DNA of 64,000 nucleotides from Limnanthes douglasii subsp. nivea (Eukaryota; Streptophyta; Magnoliopsida; Brassicales; Limnanthaceae), in the NCBI GenBank assembly GCA_036936605.1, contig JAUPFV010000004.1:293674009-293738008 (forward strand). Direction: 5' to 3'. Positions within the stretch are counted from its first letter, which is position 1. Every line of letters starts with the position of its first letter. Positions 34,561-45,785 of the stretch are shown here, piece after piece. The notes under the pieces are model-generated. The model was given only the letters and a program-made list of their open reading frames with translations, searched no databases and had not been told where the DNA came from. The translations under genes and the position numbers were made by a program.

Positions 34561-34960
34561 ATCTGAGTTTTACAAGATCTTAAATCTTTCATCTCCACTC
34601 TTATACTCAAACCCATAGTCATCTAACATACCTATAGACAATAGGATACATTTAAGTTCAATGATATACCTTATATTTGTTAAATCTTTCTCCAGTTTAA
34701 TAGACAAATTAAATTTAATACTCTTCATTCCTCTCACAGGTACAACACACATCATTCCCCAACACGACCATATCACCTTCGAAGTCATATGAAATAACAC
34801 TCATGAACCAAGAACCCACTTATTATTGTACTTGTAAGAAGAAACCACTAAATCATTAACATATTCATAGCCATCCAAAATCATCCCAATATCTCAAGCT
34901 TCGGCCTTTGGACAACTATTTAAATTCCTCATATTATAGTAGTTCTTACTAATATGACCC
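34561..34960 (-). pseudogene. Copia protease/GAG_pre-integrase relic (element D)
   Basis: The minus strand reads NKWVLGS, LFHMTSK (the family has WxLDSGCSxHMT, so the catalytic D-S-G is destroyed), then NIRYIIELKCILLSIGMLDD with YGFEY, the conserved block that precedes integrase in copia elements. Frames 34570-34800 and adjoining. Confidence 0.75.
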
Positions 34961-35079
34961 TTCTTTTGGTAGCGTAATATTTCACCATATAACCAAAAAA
35001 AATTCTTGATTGAATTTATCTATTTACTCCTTCTACTCATACTTAATCTGATACTGCTAGAGTCTTTATTCAAAATCGA

Positions 35080-35370
35080 CTTCCTTTGAAGACTCTTTGT
35101 GTTCAAAGAACTTTTAACTTCAAATATCGTGAAAGACTCTTTGCCATAGAGCATACTGTCAACAAAATGCTCATATAGTTTTGACAGAGAGATATAAATG
35201 ATTTTTAATTAATCCTCGTAATCTAACTTGATACTAATGAAATTTTTAAGAATAAATCCATTAAAATTGTCCACATGTCTTCAAATCTCCTTGCTACCAT
35301 CCAAATGCAACGTGTAAAGTTTATTTTTAATTAGAAAACCACATGCATGAGATAATCAGAGCTTTGACTC
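35080..35370 (-). pseudogene. Copia gag relic (element D)
   Basis: The minus strand reads KLYTLHLDGSKEI, RHVDNFNGFI, KLDYED, LSKLYEHFVDSMLYGKESFT and VKSSLN, matching the second half of UBN2-type copia gag (hinge, LxSLPxSYExFVxxLLYGKxxLT). Two stops interrupt it. Confidence 0.72.
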
Positions 35371-35399
35371 TTACCTTATTTCAAATACAACATTAAAAA

Positions 35400-35918
35400 G
35401 AAAGAATAGAAAGCAAATCAAACACACAATAAGAGATTTAACGTGGTTTGAACCGTGAATTTTACATCCACGAGCAACGAACGTAATATATATATATATA
35501 TACACACACACATTCACATCCAGCATTAACAACCAATATGATATTTGGCTATGCTCAACCCTTATGTTCAAGTATACTTATTCTATACCTAAGTCTGACT
35601 GAGCATCCAATCACTTTAAGAGTAAAAAAATTTAAACTCCTTAAGTCTCAATTTATCTTCGGCCCTTAAGGCCCGATTGAACTGCTCCAATCATATTTAT
35701 CCACCTACAACACTTAGCTCCAACCATCGACACCTCATTCCAGTTTCAACACTTATTTCCAGATTTAGCCCTTAGTTCCAACTTTTAATATTCCACTACT
35801 ACTCTAAGTTAGATAGTGCAATATTAAGGTACAACTTCTTGACCAAGTTAAAGCATTCGACAACAAGTCAAACCTTAGACACTGATCTTGTCGTAATCAC
35901 TTTGAGTCTATACTCAAT
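35400..35918 (-). mobile_element. 5' LTR of copia relic D
   Basis: Matches 33290-33692 as a direct repeat over its right ~400 bases. The left part has AGAGATTTAACGTGGTTTGA and TTTACATCCACGAGC, normal for the transcribed region of a copia LTR, then a (TA)n(CA)n run at 35487-35513. The primer site is not intact (a CAGAGCTTTG remnant at about 35367). Confidence 0.7.
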
Positions 35919-38119
35919 GATTCTTAAGAATCAAAATAATAATTAACTTTTTATAAAATAATTTTCTTGAAAGATATTATGCTGACAACATAAAACTCTT
36001 CTACCTCTCGACTCGATTTGTTTTTTGTAATTTTGAATAAAAAACTTAAAACATTAATTTAAAATATATAATTGTTTTGTGTTAAATTTTGGATTTGAAT
36101 GTCGTATTGTTTAGTTTGAAATACAATTTGATATTTTAAATCTTTAAATTTATATTTCAAAATTTCATATATTTTGGTTCCTTTTTAAACCAAAGAAAAA
36201 TGAGGATGTCTTAATATTTTATCTGGCAAAATATTTTCCCGTGGAAAAAAATTATTTTTTATAAACAAAGATTTCACATAACCAAACCATTGAGTTTTAG
36301 TATGATTGTAATATTGAAATTTGAACTATGATTGGTTGGTATATCGAACCAAAATATTTTAGTATAACCGGACTGTCGAACCTTGTGTTTGTTTTGTTTA
36401 TTGTATTTGTGTACTACAAGATGTTTTGTTTTGCTTCTGAGCGTTATGTGTTATTGATCCAGTTATCTAACCATACCAACTAATTCCAAAGAGTCTATAG
36501 GTTTGATATTATTCATATTCATCCCACATTATAAATACCATCGACCAAAACTTCATTTGAAGAAAAAAAATTAAGATTTTATCGAGGGAAAATAATATAC
36601 AACAACTGGTATGCTGTGGATGAAGTCAAAATATACAGTTTTGGTGTTTTATTACACAAAATAGATAATATCTCTAGTACTTCAAGTAAATACTAAAAAT
36701 GACTCTAAATATTAAAGCAAGAAGAGTAAGAATATACCACTATTTTTACTTTACATCCAGACCGATTTATAAGTTTTACATTATAACGAAGACAATCAAA
36801 CGTTGATCTTAATTAAAGTAAGTCAATTTTGAGAATTTGAAACGTTTGAGAGCTGGAGAATGAATAAACGGTATGACTTCACACAGGGAAGATGAGAAAG
36901 TTTAAACCTAAAACACGTGTAGGATGACCTGAGTACGAGATGTTGCACATCGTACGATACCATCGTTTAGGCTTCTTTGTTTCTTATTATTCGTTGTTTG
37001 AAATATACCGATTGTTTATTTTATTACGAATGTGATGAAATTTATGGTTTATAAATACCAAGAAACATATTGAGTTGTATATTCTACATACTAACAATAT
37101 GTTAATCTTTTTATCTTCATTAGAGCCTTTTATACAACAACTTATAAACTTTCTTTTACTCTATTTTTTATGGGTTGAAATATGATTCGTTTAGTGATAG
37201 ACATAACTTATGACTTTGATAATTATGGGCCTGATAGCCAAAAGTCTTACAGTTGGGCTCCATATGGAGATCCATATCCTAGTCCCTCAAGGGATTTTAT
37301 TGATCCTTCTGACACAAAAGTTAATAAGGTGGTGCATTCCCTCGTACATGTCAAGATGAAGTGGATGATCCTGGGTGTTATTGGGGAAATAGTCTCTACC
37401 ACGAAAGAGACCCCTATAGATATACGAGGCAATAATGTAGTATTATATTAGTTGTCTTCTTAATATTAAGGTTTGGTTGTCCTTTCATCCAATATTGTTA
37501 AAGTTCTTCCGATTTACTAGATTCTATCATGGCTGCCACTTTTTATAATTATCAATACTCTATTAGGGAGTTTTATCTTTAATGAGCAGTAGCTCGCCTA
37601 ATAAATTTCTTTATTATATTTCCAAACCTCTACAAGGTCATGACCGATCTTCTTAATTTGGTGAGGGTATTAAAGTAGTTTTTTATTTTCCTCATTAACG
37701 ACTAGAAGATGAATCAACTGTTACATCACCTGCAACTTCCATGACCTGGTATTCTATAAACATTTTATTTGTAAAGTTTATGTTTATTTTTATCTTAATA
37801 TTCGGACTTGATCTTAAAATGTGTGCACTGAGTATGTGCGGATCATGGTCAATATGAAGTGGCAGAAATATATTTTATTTATTTGGATATTTTATGGAGG
37901 GGTTTCAGATGAAGGAGGATAAGTTGATGTTTATACCGACGAACGTTTTACGTTTTGGGTACTAGTCATCAAATGATATCACTACCGTGGTTGTCGAGAC
38001 AATATGAGAAACTATAATGGTTTAATGGTTGCAACTCGATATGCCAACTGTTAAGGTTTCAAAACAGACCCCAAGTGATTATTTCTCCAAGTACTTAGGA
38101 GGTCGGTCCTCAAGTAGAG
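35919..38119. other. Mostly empty DNA with one kinase-like scrap
   Basis: No element or gene recognised over most of this stretch. 36614-36679 encodes VDEVKIYSFGVLLHKI, resembling subdomain IX of plant receptor-like kinases (DVYSFGVLLLEI). A frame at 37182-37451 (89 codons) has no recognised motif and is probably chance or an eroded element. Confidence 0.4.
36614..36679 (+). pseudogene. Possible protein-kinase fragment
   Basis: Twenty-odd codons with YSFGVLL in the context of an invariant aspartate-like position (DEVKIYSFG versus the family's SDVYSFG). No other kinase subdomain was found nearby, so this could be chance. Confidence 0.25.
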
Positions 38120-39690
38120 TGATGTAACTTCAATAGAATAAATTAATGGATACATGAAACCATGATCTAAGATTTCAAAAATACACAGTTCTGTAGAAAA
38201 AAAACTGATTTTTCTTATTGCAAGAAAAGAAGTGTCTAACATTAGAGTATGAGATGCTTTATATATGAGACATACATAAACCATAATCAAATATTATAAA
38301 AAAATAAAATAAGTATATTAAAAAAAATCAAATCAAATCTAAATGCAATCAAATTTGATTTTCTAAATAAAATAACTCCATAATATATATAATATTAAAT
38401 AATGGATTTTAAATATTATCATTCTCAACTCCATCATCCTCTCCAGGTTGGAAAGAATTCTCCATCCTTTTGCCCTCAAAATCATATTTCATTTTCTCCT
38501 GGTTAAAATCACGATCTGCGTACTTTGTGAGGTTCTCAAGTAGGCTCTAATTTTTGTGCCAATTCTAACTATTTTACCTACAAATGGCTCCATAACCTAT
38601 GATGGTTTATAATCGAATACACCAATTTCTAAGTGTAGCATTTTAGAAAACACTCATATTCATTTTTTTAAAATTTATCGATCAATTTTTGTGCATGAAA
38701 AAACAACCCCATTTCAACACATACACAAATAATGCAGTTCAAAGTAACAATATTAAGTGTTAACCCCTAGTTTCACATCTCCATAACCATCCTGACAACT
38801 TCCCTCAACTTATCGATTTCCACAAACACAAACACAAATTCCTCATGAAATCCATGTCAGATATACATTGGAGCAAATATTAACCAACTAATCAAGTTTC
38901 CTTCACACACATTGTCGAACAGTATACATACATCGTCAAAAACTTGAAATTTTGAGTACACTTTGAACAAGATGTTATTAAGAAACGTATTAGTTTCAAA
39001 ATCGTGACAATATAGTTTCTTGTTGGAAATAAAATTTTCTAGGCCACAACAACTATTAACGAGATATCACTACAAATAACTGTAGTAAATGTTATAGAAA
39101 GTTTTTTTTTCAAATGTATCAATAGGTAGATCACGAATAGAATCAGTAGCAAAAGAAATATTTTTGTCTTCCCCAATGAGATATCTGATAACCGGATCAC
39201 CACTCTTTGGAACCTTGAATAAGTTCCTACGAAACAAGGTTGGTGCTTTAAACGTAGCAATGTCACGACGTGTCTGCTTGAGAATTGATTTATTCATGTG
39301 ATATTGATGGTCACGACAAGATCTTTTTTTTTAACCTCAAAGTTTTTCACTAGAATAGAATTATCATTGTAGTCATCGTATACTAGTTTGTCAAATATGT
39401 CCTTGATTGAAGGTATGATTGATCTTGTATCCAGGTAGTAGGATATCAGGCTCCGATACCAAGCTGATGCAGCTTCAATACAAACAAGTGATAGATAGAC
39501 AAAAACCATGATCTAGGATTTGAAGAACACACAGTTTCGTAGATAAAATAACACATAGTTATGTAGGAAAAAGTTTGACTTTTTGTATTTCAATAAAACA
39601 ACTGTCTAACTTTAAAGTATGATATGTTTTATATAGGAGACATCCAAAAACCGTAATAAAATATGAAAGTCAATTATTTTGTATTTAATT
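38120..39690 (-). mobile_element. Short gypsy-type LTR element (element B)
   Basis: Two direct repeats, 38120-~38436 and 39465-~39690, share AACTTCAATA-like starts, ACCATGATCTA, GATTT(C/G)AA, ACACAGTT(C/T)(T/C)GTAG, GTCTAAC and GTATGA(G/T)ATG(C/T)TTTATAT. Minus-strand order: 5' LTR, primer site TGGTATCGGAGCC (39461-39449), about 1 kb internal, a coding end RMENSFQPGEDDG and purine tract GGAGAGGAT (38444-38436), 3' LTR. The same layout as element A. The right LTR is cut short where it meets the RT relic. Confidence 0.65.
38760..39448 (-). other. Internal region of element B
   Basis: Overlapping minus frames of 71-75 codons (39039-39297 and part of 39294-39509) with no domain identified. RT, RNase H and integrase are absent. 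Confidence 0.35.
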
Positions 39691-39721
39691 TTAAATTTAT
39701 CGATGGAAGTTTTTGAATACC

Positions 39722-40350
39722 TCATTGAGATAAAAAATATATATAGTTAGTATCCTTATCGTTTGTGACTAGCATATTGTTGATATATTCATAGAGGTTA
39801 CGAACAATCTGGTTGGAAAATGTTTTATTCACCAGACATTGGCATGTGACACCTATATTTTCTAGACCCCAAAACATAAATTTATAGTAGGGAAAACCTC
39901 GTTTGGTCGTGAAGGAAATGTTCACTTGATAATCCGGATGTATAATTATATGGTTGTACCCATAATAAACATCCTTAAAAAGATAGCACACGGTTTCCCG
40001 AAATAGCATCTACCAATTAGTTGATACGCGAGGACCAAGAATTGACTCTCTGTTAGGTTTTGTTAAGATTTTTAAAATCTATAAGCATACAAAACTTTTT
40101 ATTTTTTAATATGACTAGATTAATGGTCTAAACTAAGATAAGAGAATTTGGCATAATTTGCTGAGCTTGTCAACTTCAGCTACAATAGTCTTTATTTTTT
40201 ATTAAAAAATGATGTATTTGTTGAATGATGAGAATTTTCTATCTAGATATAGCTTATAGCATGTTGTCTAGGATAGTACGTATGTCATGTAATGCAAATG
40301 CATCCAGATTCTCTGATAAAATTGATAGTACATAGGTTTAGAAAATACCT
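39722..40350 (-). pseudogene. Gypsy (Tat-like) reverse transcriptase relic
   Basis: Minus strand, upstream to downstream: VAEVDKLSKL, then IDFKNLNK, a LVDAISGN block, KDVYYGYNHIIIHPDYQVNI, SFTTKRGFPYYKFMFWGLEN and YEYINNMLVT. These are RT motifs in correct order (R-M-C-x-D-F-x-x-LNK, LVDxxxG, YxGYNQI, FxTxxGxxxYxxMPFGLKN, YxDDMLV). The catalytic pair in YxDDM is changed to NN and MPFGLKN to MFWGLEN, so it cannot be active. Truncated by element B on one side and by the Tat insertion at 40403 on the other. Confidence 0.88.
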
Positions 40351-40397
40351 TGTACATCATTACCAGTGCAAACTACTTATTATACCCCAAAAGTATC

Positions 40398-40402
40398 ATC
40401 AC
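40398..40402. repeat. Target duplication, left copy (ATCAC)
   Basis: ATCAC before the 5' LTR, identical to 49617-49621 after the 3' LTR. Confidence 0.93.
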
Positions 40403-40821
40403 TGATGAGTCCGGATTCTGTCACCACGTTTTATGGGAACCGGACAGGGTTAATTCGGACAATGTCCACCTTACCAGACAGGGGCAGTTCGGACACCATC
40501 ATCCATTGAACTATCCGAACAGAACTAAAGTACTTAAAACCTAATCACTTTTTGACTAAGCTACATGTTCACTTACTTAGAACTAATGGGTCCTTAAACT
40601 CGACCCGAGTCCATTAAACACGACCCAAAAGCCCATGTGGCCCAAATATAAGGGTATAAATACCCAACCACCAACATTAAATGAGGGTAATGAAAATTAA
40701 ATACAACCAGGCAACTTAATTCTCCCTCTACATTCTACCCAAACATTAAATACTCACAAAACTCCGCAAAACTCTAAACTAAAATTACAAACTTACCCTT
40801 AGACAAAAATAAACCACACCA
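40403..40821 (+). mobile_element. 5' LTR
   Basis: 419 bases from TGATGAGTCCGG to AACCACACCA. TATA box TATAAATA at 40655-40662 in the context AAGGGTATAAATACCC, which is unchanged in the solo LTR at 7863-8239. The first 100 bases hold several CGGACA words. Confidence 0.95.
40655..40662 (+). promoter_or_regulatory. LTR TATA box
   Basis: TATAAATA, about 250 bases into the LTR, with a matching position in the 3' LTR (49450-49457) and the solo LTR (8083-8090). Transcription should begin about 30 bases downstream. Confidence 0.75.
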
Positions 40822-40824
40822 TAT

Positions 40825-40842
40825 TGGCGACCACAGTGGGAG
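40825..40842 (+). other. Primer-binding site
   Basis: TGGCGACCACAGTGGGAG starts four bases after the LTR end. TGGCGAC...GGGA is the type used by Ogre/Tat elements and is usually assigned to tRNA-Arg. I cannot confirm the tRNA without a tRNA set from this species. Confidence 0.7.
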
Positions 40843-40930
40843 CACAACGGTGCCTGAATCTAGCATTCGAAACCATCAGAAAAATCAGTCCGAATGAATC
40901 CGGACGCACCGGAAGTACCACCAGCTTTGC

Positions 40931-42982
40931 TTGAAGTGGTGGGTGAAAATGATGAATATACCATCGAGAAGCGTGATAGAAGCTCTGAGGGCAGAGAAGG
41001 AAAAAATGGGCATAAAAGAGAAGTCAAAGGCATCAGCTGCTCATCATACTGACAACCCTAGAGAGCATGAGCCTTCGAAGACCCATGTGAGTACGAAGAA
41101 GACTCATGCTAGCTCCAAAAAGTCTCACCGATCCAAGCTAGTGGAGAGCTCTGATTCAGACTCAGAATCTTCTAGTAGCTCCTCGGGCGAGGATGGAGTT
41201 GAAGAATCTTTGTCCTCCAGTAGTGATGAGGGCCGATCTAAAAAGAAAAAAAAGTTGGTTAAGAAGTATTCAAGAAAAAAGGATAGGCATGGAAAGTTAA
41301 AGAGGAATATAGGCAAAGGGTCATCTCATAGCCGGAGACACGTAGACCGGATGCTGGTTGATCCTTTTTCCTTCCATGATGAACCAGGTATCTTTGCAAC
41401 TCCCAATGATGATACCGTTTTCAGTCATGGCCGGAATTGGAGACAATCTCCATTGTCATCCAAGATTCTGTCCGGAAACCTCCCTAAGAGGTTTGATAGT
41501 ACAAAAATGGAGAAATACGATGGCAGTAAAGATCCGGACAACCACTTGGAACAATTCAAAAAATTTATGATGAATTTCGATGATGACGACAAGTTGCTTT
41601 GTAGAGCATTCTCCCAATCCTTTACGGGGAGTGCTCTGAAGTGGTATAACAGCTTACCACAGGGGTGCATCAGAAATTTCGATACCTTTTGGGTGGCCTT
41701 CTGGAGGCAGTTTGTTGGAAGTAAGGGGTTGAAGGGCAATGGGGACACAATTATCCATTGTGCCCAAGAACCGAACGAATCAATGAAAGAATACATAAGT
41801 CGTTTTGTAAACACAAAAAACGGGTTGGCTGATTGCTTTCAGCAAGTATCAATAGCATCTTTGAGGCAGGGCTTAAACCCTGGAAATTTGGCTGATTCAG
41901 TGACCAGGAAAAAAGACATGATTTGGGGAGGTCTACTGAATCAGGTTGGAAAGCAAATTAACGTTGATGAAACAAAGAAAACTAGGGTGCACAGGCAGGT
42001 GAGGTCTACCCCGGCTCCACCAAACCCCAACCAAAATCATTCCGGGAACAAGGCAAGGGAGGCCGGGCAGGGTCATAACAGAGCTAAAGCTCAGTCTCAG
42101 CCAGTTGCGCCTGCCCAGAGTCAACAATCTAGAAATAAGAGAGAGCCTTGGGTTCAACCGGAGTGGTTTGCTGAGTTAAAAGAAAGTGTAGCCACCATTT
42201 ATGACAAAACAAAGGAAGAAGTACACTATAGAAGGCTGGCTGCACTACAATCTCCTAGGGAGCATGGAAACAATTCCTTCTGTCAGTACCATAATGATAC
42301 TGGCCATACCACTGACGATTGTATTGCTTTAAAGCAAGAATTCCAGAATTTAATTGAAAGAGGAAAGCTGGGAGCATATGTCAAAAGAAGAGGAGGAAAT
42401 AAGCCTGATAATGCTCATCGGGCTGGTCCAAACAATGCAGGCACATCCGCTCCGGAGGGAGCTATGGTGATAATCGAGAGATTCGATGTAGAGTCAGAAT
42501 ACCTGGACCCTGATCCAACTCGAAACAGAGTAGGTACCATTGAGGAACGTTGCAAAACAGTGTCCGGGCTTATTAACTTTTTTGAATCACTCACAATTTT
42601 CGGAGGGAATACCATGACAACACCCACTGCATCTTCAAGGAAGAGGCATGTTCATACTTTAGCTACCCGGCTGGAAGGAGGCATAACCTCCTATCAATCA
42701 CAGATTCCATTTCCCTTCATTTTTTTCGATGAGGATGACTTGAGGGATATAGTTGGCCCTCATGAAGATGCTGTTGTCATAGGAGCATCCACTGGGGGCA
42801 ATGACATAAGACGTGGATACTGGGAGTTCAGCCAATATCCTCTTTTTAACTTCCTACAAAAAGATAAAAAATCCAGCAGTAATTCAGCGTTCGGACAGAT
42901 CAATTGTGGGTTTCATTGGAAGCCCAGCAAATGTGATCGGGGAGTTCGAAGAGAAAGTTTTGTTGGGCAAGGTCCCTTTTAA
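40931..42982 (+). pseudogene. Gag polyprotein, open but with frameshifted ends
   Basis: 683 codons open. Residues 46-130 are a serine- and lysine-rich, highly charged segment. Residues ~180-330 form the Retrotrans_gag domain (MEKYDGSKDPDNHLEQF, FSQSFTGSALKWYNSLP, TFWVAFWRQF). Residues 451-464 are a C-x2-H-x4-H-x4-C knuckle. Near residues 600-625 the pre-protease block FDEDDLRDIVGPHEDAVVIG appears, then the frame fails just before the active site. An earlier ATG at 40894 (MNPDAPEVPPALLEVV) is in another frame and is probably the original start, so a frameshift also lies near 40960. Gag forms the virus-like particle in the cytoplasm and binds element RNA. Confidence 0.9.
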
Positions 42983-43220
42983 AAAGATGGTTAGAATACT
43001 TTTTATTGTGGTGGATTGTCCCACTTGTTATAATTCTATTCTAGGGAGGTCTTGGCTCTCTAGGATGCATGCAGTGGCCTCAACAGTCCACCAATGTTTG
43101 AAATATGATGTACAAGGACAAGTGGGAGTTGTTCGGAGCAGCCAAAAGGTAGAAATAGAGTGTTATGCAACAGCACTGGCTCCTCGGACGTTGGGGGCAG
43201 TTTGTATCAGTGAAGGATAG
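42813..43220 (+). pseudogene. Aspartic protease (retropepsin)
   Basis: Begins in the middle of the active site: VDTGSSANILF (codon GTG at 42813), then VDCPTCYNSILGRSWLSRMH, the flap and C-terminal hydrophobic motifs of Tat proteases. It is one frame away from the preceding gag block; the shift falls between NDIRR and VDTGSS, at about 42809-42813. The catalytic D-T-G is intact. A programmed shift is unlikely, because pol carries further shifts and stops. Confidence 0.9.
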
Positions 43221-43590
43221 CAGTTTGAGGGGATTTCTGGGGGTGAGGGTGAAATTGATGACCCCAGAGAGACCCCTGGAGTGTTAATACCGGTTGAAGA
43301 AGTTGAAACACATTCTTTGGAAGAGGGAAAAAAATGTTAAGATAGGGTCTAAAATGATATCCGAACTAAAGGGTAAGATGTTGAAGTTCTTAAAAGACCA
43401 TCAGCATGTTCTTGCTTGGTGCAATGCTGATGTTACTGGGGTACCAGCAGATATTATATCACACTACTTGTCCATCTGAAGAGATATAGCACTTGTGGTA
43501 CAAAAAAAGAAGAGCTTTTTCCAAAGAAAAGGTTGATGCCATCGTTCAAGAGGTCGACAGACTTACTAAATTGAGCTTTATTTCAAATGG
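43221..43590 (+). pseudogene. Pol linker and start of RT
   Basis: Contains VKIGSKMISELKGKMLKFLK then HQHVLAWCNADVTGVPADII, the conserved block before RT in this lineage (family form FAWxxxDMPGI...). It continues in another frame as KRRAFSKEKVDAIVQEVDRL and ends at LSFIS. The next block of a complete element would be the RT fingers and palm. Instead the sequence jumps at about 43588 to the RT thumb/RNase H connection. Confidence 0.85.
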
Positions 43591-44030
43591 AGCCTCCTCG
43601 GAATATTAAAGAAGTACAACGGTTGACTGGGAGGTTGGCTGCGTTAAATCGATTCATCTCGAGGTCTTCGGACAGATGTGCCCCGTTTTTTCAAACTTTA
43701 AAAGGTGCAAAGGGATTTGACTAGACTTCACAATGTGATGAGGCCTTCAATGAGATTAAAAAACATCTGTCCTCCCCCAAGACTTTATTTAAACCTGTTG
43801 ATGGAGAGACACTCTTTGTATATTTGGCAGTTTCCAGTTGTGCCATCAGTGCTGTATTGGTAAGGGAGGTGGATAATTATCCCCGTCCGGTGTATTACTT
43901 CTTCTTAAAAATGAGGCACTTAAGTTCAAAAGCGTTGTTTATGAGCATATACCCCGAGCAGAGAATGAAGTGGTAGATTCATTGGCAACCATAGCATACA
44001 CTGAGTCATATCCTTAGATCCATGTACTGG
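43588..44030 (+). pseudogene. RT thumb/RNase H remnants with two internal deletions
   Basis: PPRNIKEVQRLTGRLAALNR and FISRSSDRCAPFFQTLKGAK, then CDEAFNEIKKHLSSPKTLF, ETLFVYLAVSSCAISAVLVR and RPVYY are the RT thumb and first RNase H strands. The segment then jumps at about 43905 to FLKNEALKFKSVVYEHIPRA and ENEVVDSLATIAY, the C-terminal end of the second (archaeal-type) RNase H found in Tat elements. The RT core before it, and most of the RNase H between, are deleted. One in-frame TAG breaks the first part. Confidence 0.85.
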
Positions 44031-44053
44031 AGAGCCCCTCCATTCAACTTAAT

Positions 44054-45275
44054 GTGAGCAAAGAGGAAGAAATTTTCGATGTACAGATGAAACAACCTCA
44101 AGATTGGAGATTTCCTCTCCTACAGTATCTCTCCGATGGAATCTTGCCTCTGGATAAATCACTAGCAAGAAAAATGAAGCACAAGGCTCGTGGTTTTATC
44201 ATACTAAGAGACGTTCTGTATAAAAAGTCTTACAGTAAGCCTCTTTTGGGAGATGATGAGTCTCAAGTAGTCCTCTCTGAATTGCATGATGGTGAGGGAT
44301 CAGCTCACTGTGGATTTAGGGCTCTAACAAGGAGAGTTTTACTGGCTGGCTATTATTGGCCCTCTATAATGCAAGATGCAAAGAGCTGGTGAGGAGGTGT
44401 GATCCATGCCAGAGATATAGCAACGAAATTCATGTCCCAGCCATCCCTTTAGAGTCAATTTCTGAGCCTATACCTTTTTCTCGATGGGGGTTGGATTTGG
44501 TGGGACCTCTCCCTATGGCATCTGGAGGACGCAGAACTATAATTGTTGCTATTGATTATTTTTCGAAGTGGATTGAAGCAGCCCCGCTGGCAGGAACAAC
44601 ATCAAAAGCTGTTATAAAATTTATTTTATCCAACATCTGTTGCAGATTTGGTGTTCCACAAAAAATAACGACAGACAATGGGCCACAGTTCGACAAAAAG
44701 GAAATGGAGAGTTTATGTGCCTCAAGGGGTATACAACATTGATTCTCTTCATCTTTCCACCCACAAGAAAATGGTCAGGTTGAAGTGGCTAACAGAACTA
44801 TACTGTCCGGTTTAAAGAAGAATTTGGAAGGGGCTGTTGGGAAATGGCCTAGCTATTTACAAGAGGTTTTGTGGGCCTATCGGACTACACCCGGGGCTGC
44901 AACACAAGAGTCGCCCTTTGCCTTGGTCTATGGGATGGATGCAATAGCTCCCAAAGAGGAAACTCTCCCTTCATTTCGAGTTCACAACTTCTCCGAACAC
45001 GCTAACGAAGTGGCAATCAGAGTTCAGCTTGACCTAATAGAGGAAAGACGAGTTAAGGCTCACCTTAGAGCTGCACACTATCAGGGTTTGATGAGAAGCA
45101 GGTTTGCTTCTAGAGTTAAAAGAAGATATTTCCAGCCGGGGGACAAGGTGTTGAGGAAGGACCCTATATGGTCATTGAAAGGCTTAAACCTGGGACATAT
45201 TGGCTAGAAGTCAAGGATGGAAGGGTTTTGAATCACCCTTGGAATATTGAGCACCTCCTGATGTACTTAGAGTAG
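44054..45275 (+). pseudogene. Integrase with chromodomain-less C-terminus
   Basis: Reads in three pieces. 44054-44392: linker and zinc site, HDGEGSAHCGFRALTRRVLL. The next frame to 44742: CDPCQRYSNE, then the core with WGLDLVGPLP (first D), AIDYFSKWIEA, TTDNGPQFDK (second D). After a TGA at 44740-44742, same frame: HPQENGQVEVANRTI (E), LWAYRTTPGA and SPFALVYGMDAIAP. A last shift at about 45160 leads to KPGTYWLEVKDGRVLNHPWN, ending at the TAG 45273-45275. All three catalytic acids and the CxxC are present; only a frameshift near 44385, one stop and a late shift disable it. Confidence 0.93.
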
Positions 45276-45785
45276 AAACTATGTAAATATTTACTTGTTT
45301 AAAAAATCCATGTAAATATTTGGGGACATACTCTTTCCTACCCTGGTGGCGCGGGGAGGTTTTAATGAGGTGTCTGAGCTCTTTTATAAAATTTGATACC
45401 TTCTTAAAAATTCGGAGTGTTCTTATTTTGTTTCTTGTCAAATTTATGTTTAAAAACGGGCCGGATTGAATTAAAAGTGTGATGACTACTTAAACATTTG
45501 TCATCAGAGAATTTAAACACTCTCACTTTAAGATGCTTATGAAATAACTAAGGGCTGTTTAAACATTAGCCATCAAAATTGAAAAACTATGAAAGAATAC
45601 AAGAATTGTGCAAGATGAACATACTCATTAAAACGACCGAAGTGCCTTGGCCATCCAAAGACTTTAAATTGTTAATCAAAGCAAAAAGATCTGTCCGATC
45701 AAACACCGGACACAGTTACAAAAATGCCTTGGCCTTCCAAGGACTTTAGTTCAATCAAAACAAAAGGTAAAAGATAATTGATATT
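45276..45785 (+). other. Spacer between pol and the antisense gene
   Basis: About 510 bases after the pol stop with no frame of note. It contains two imperfect copies of a block with GCCTTGGCC(A/T)TCCAA(A/G)GACTTTA (about 45640 and 45725) about 85 bases apart. Terminators or poly(A) signals for both convergent transcripts may lie here. Confidence 0.45.

Noticed and set aside
37182..37451. 89-codon plus-strand frame as a gene
   Set aside because: No recognised motif, no promoter or splice context, and surrounded by eroded repeats.
41125..42627. Minus-strand frames opposite gag
   Set aside because: Shadows of the gag coding strand (mirror of serine- and lysine-rich codons).
42800..42820. Programmed gag-pol frameshift
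   Set aside because: No slippery heptamer at the junction, and pol carries further random shifts and deletions.
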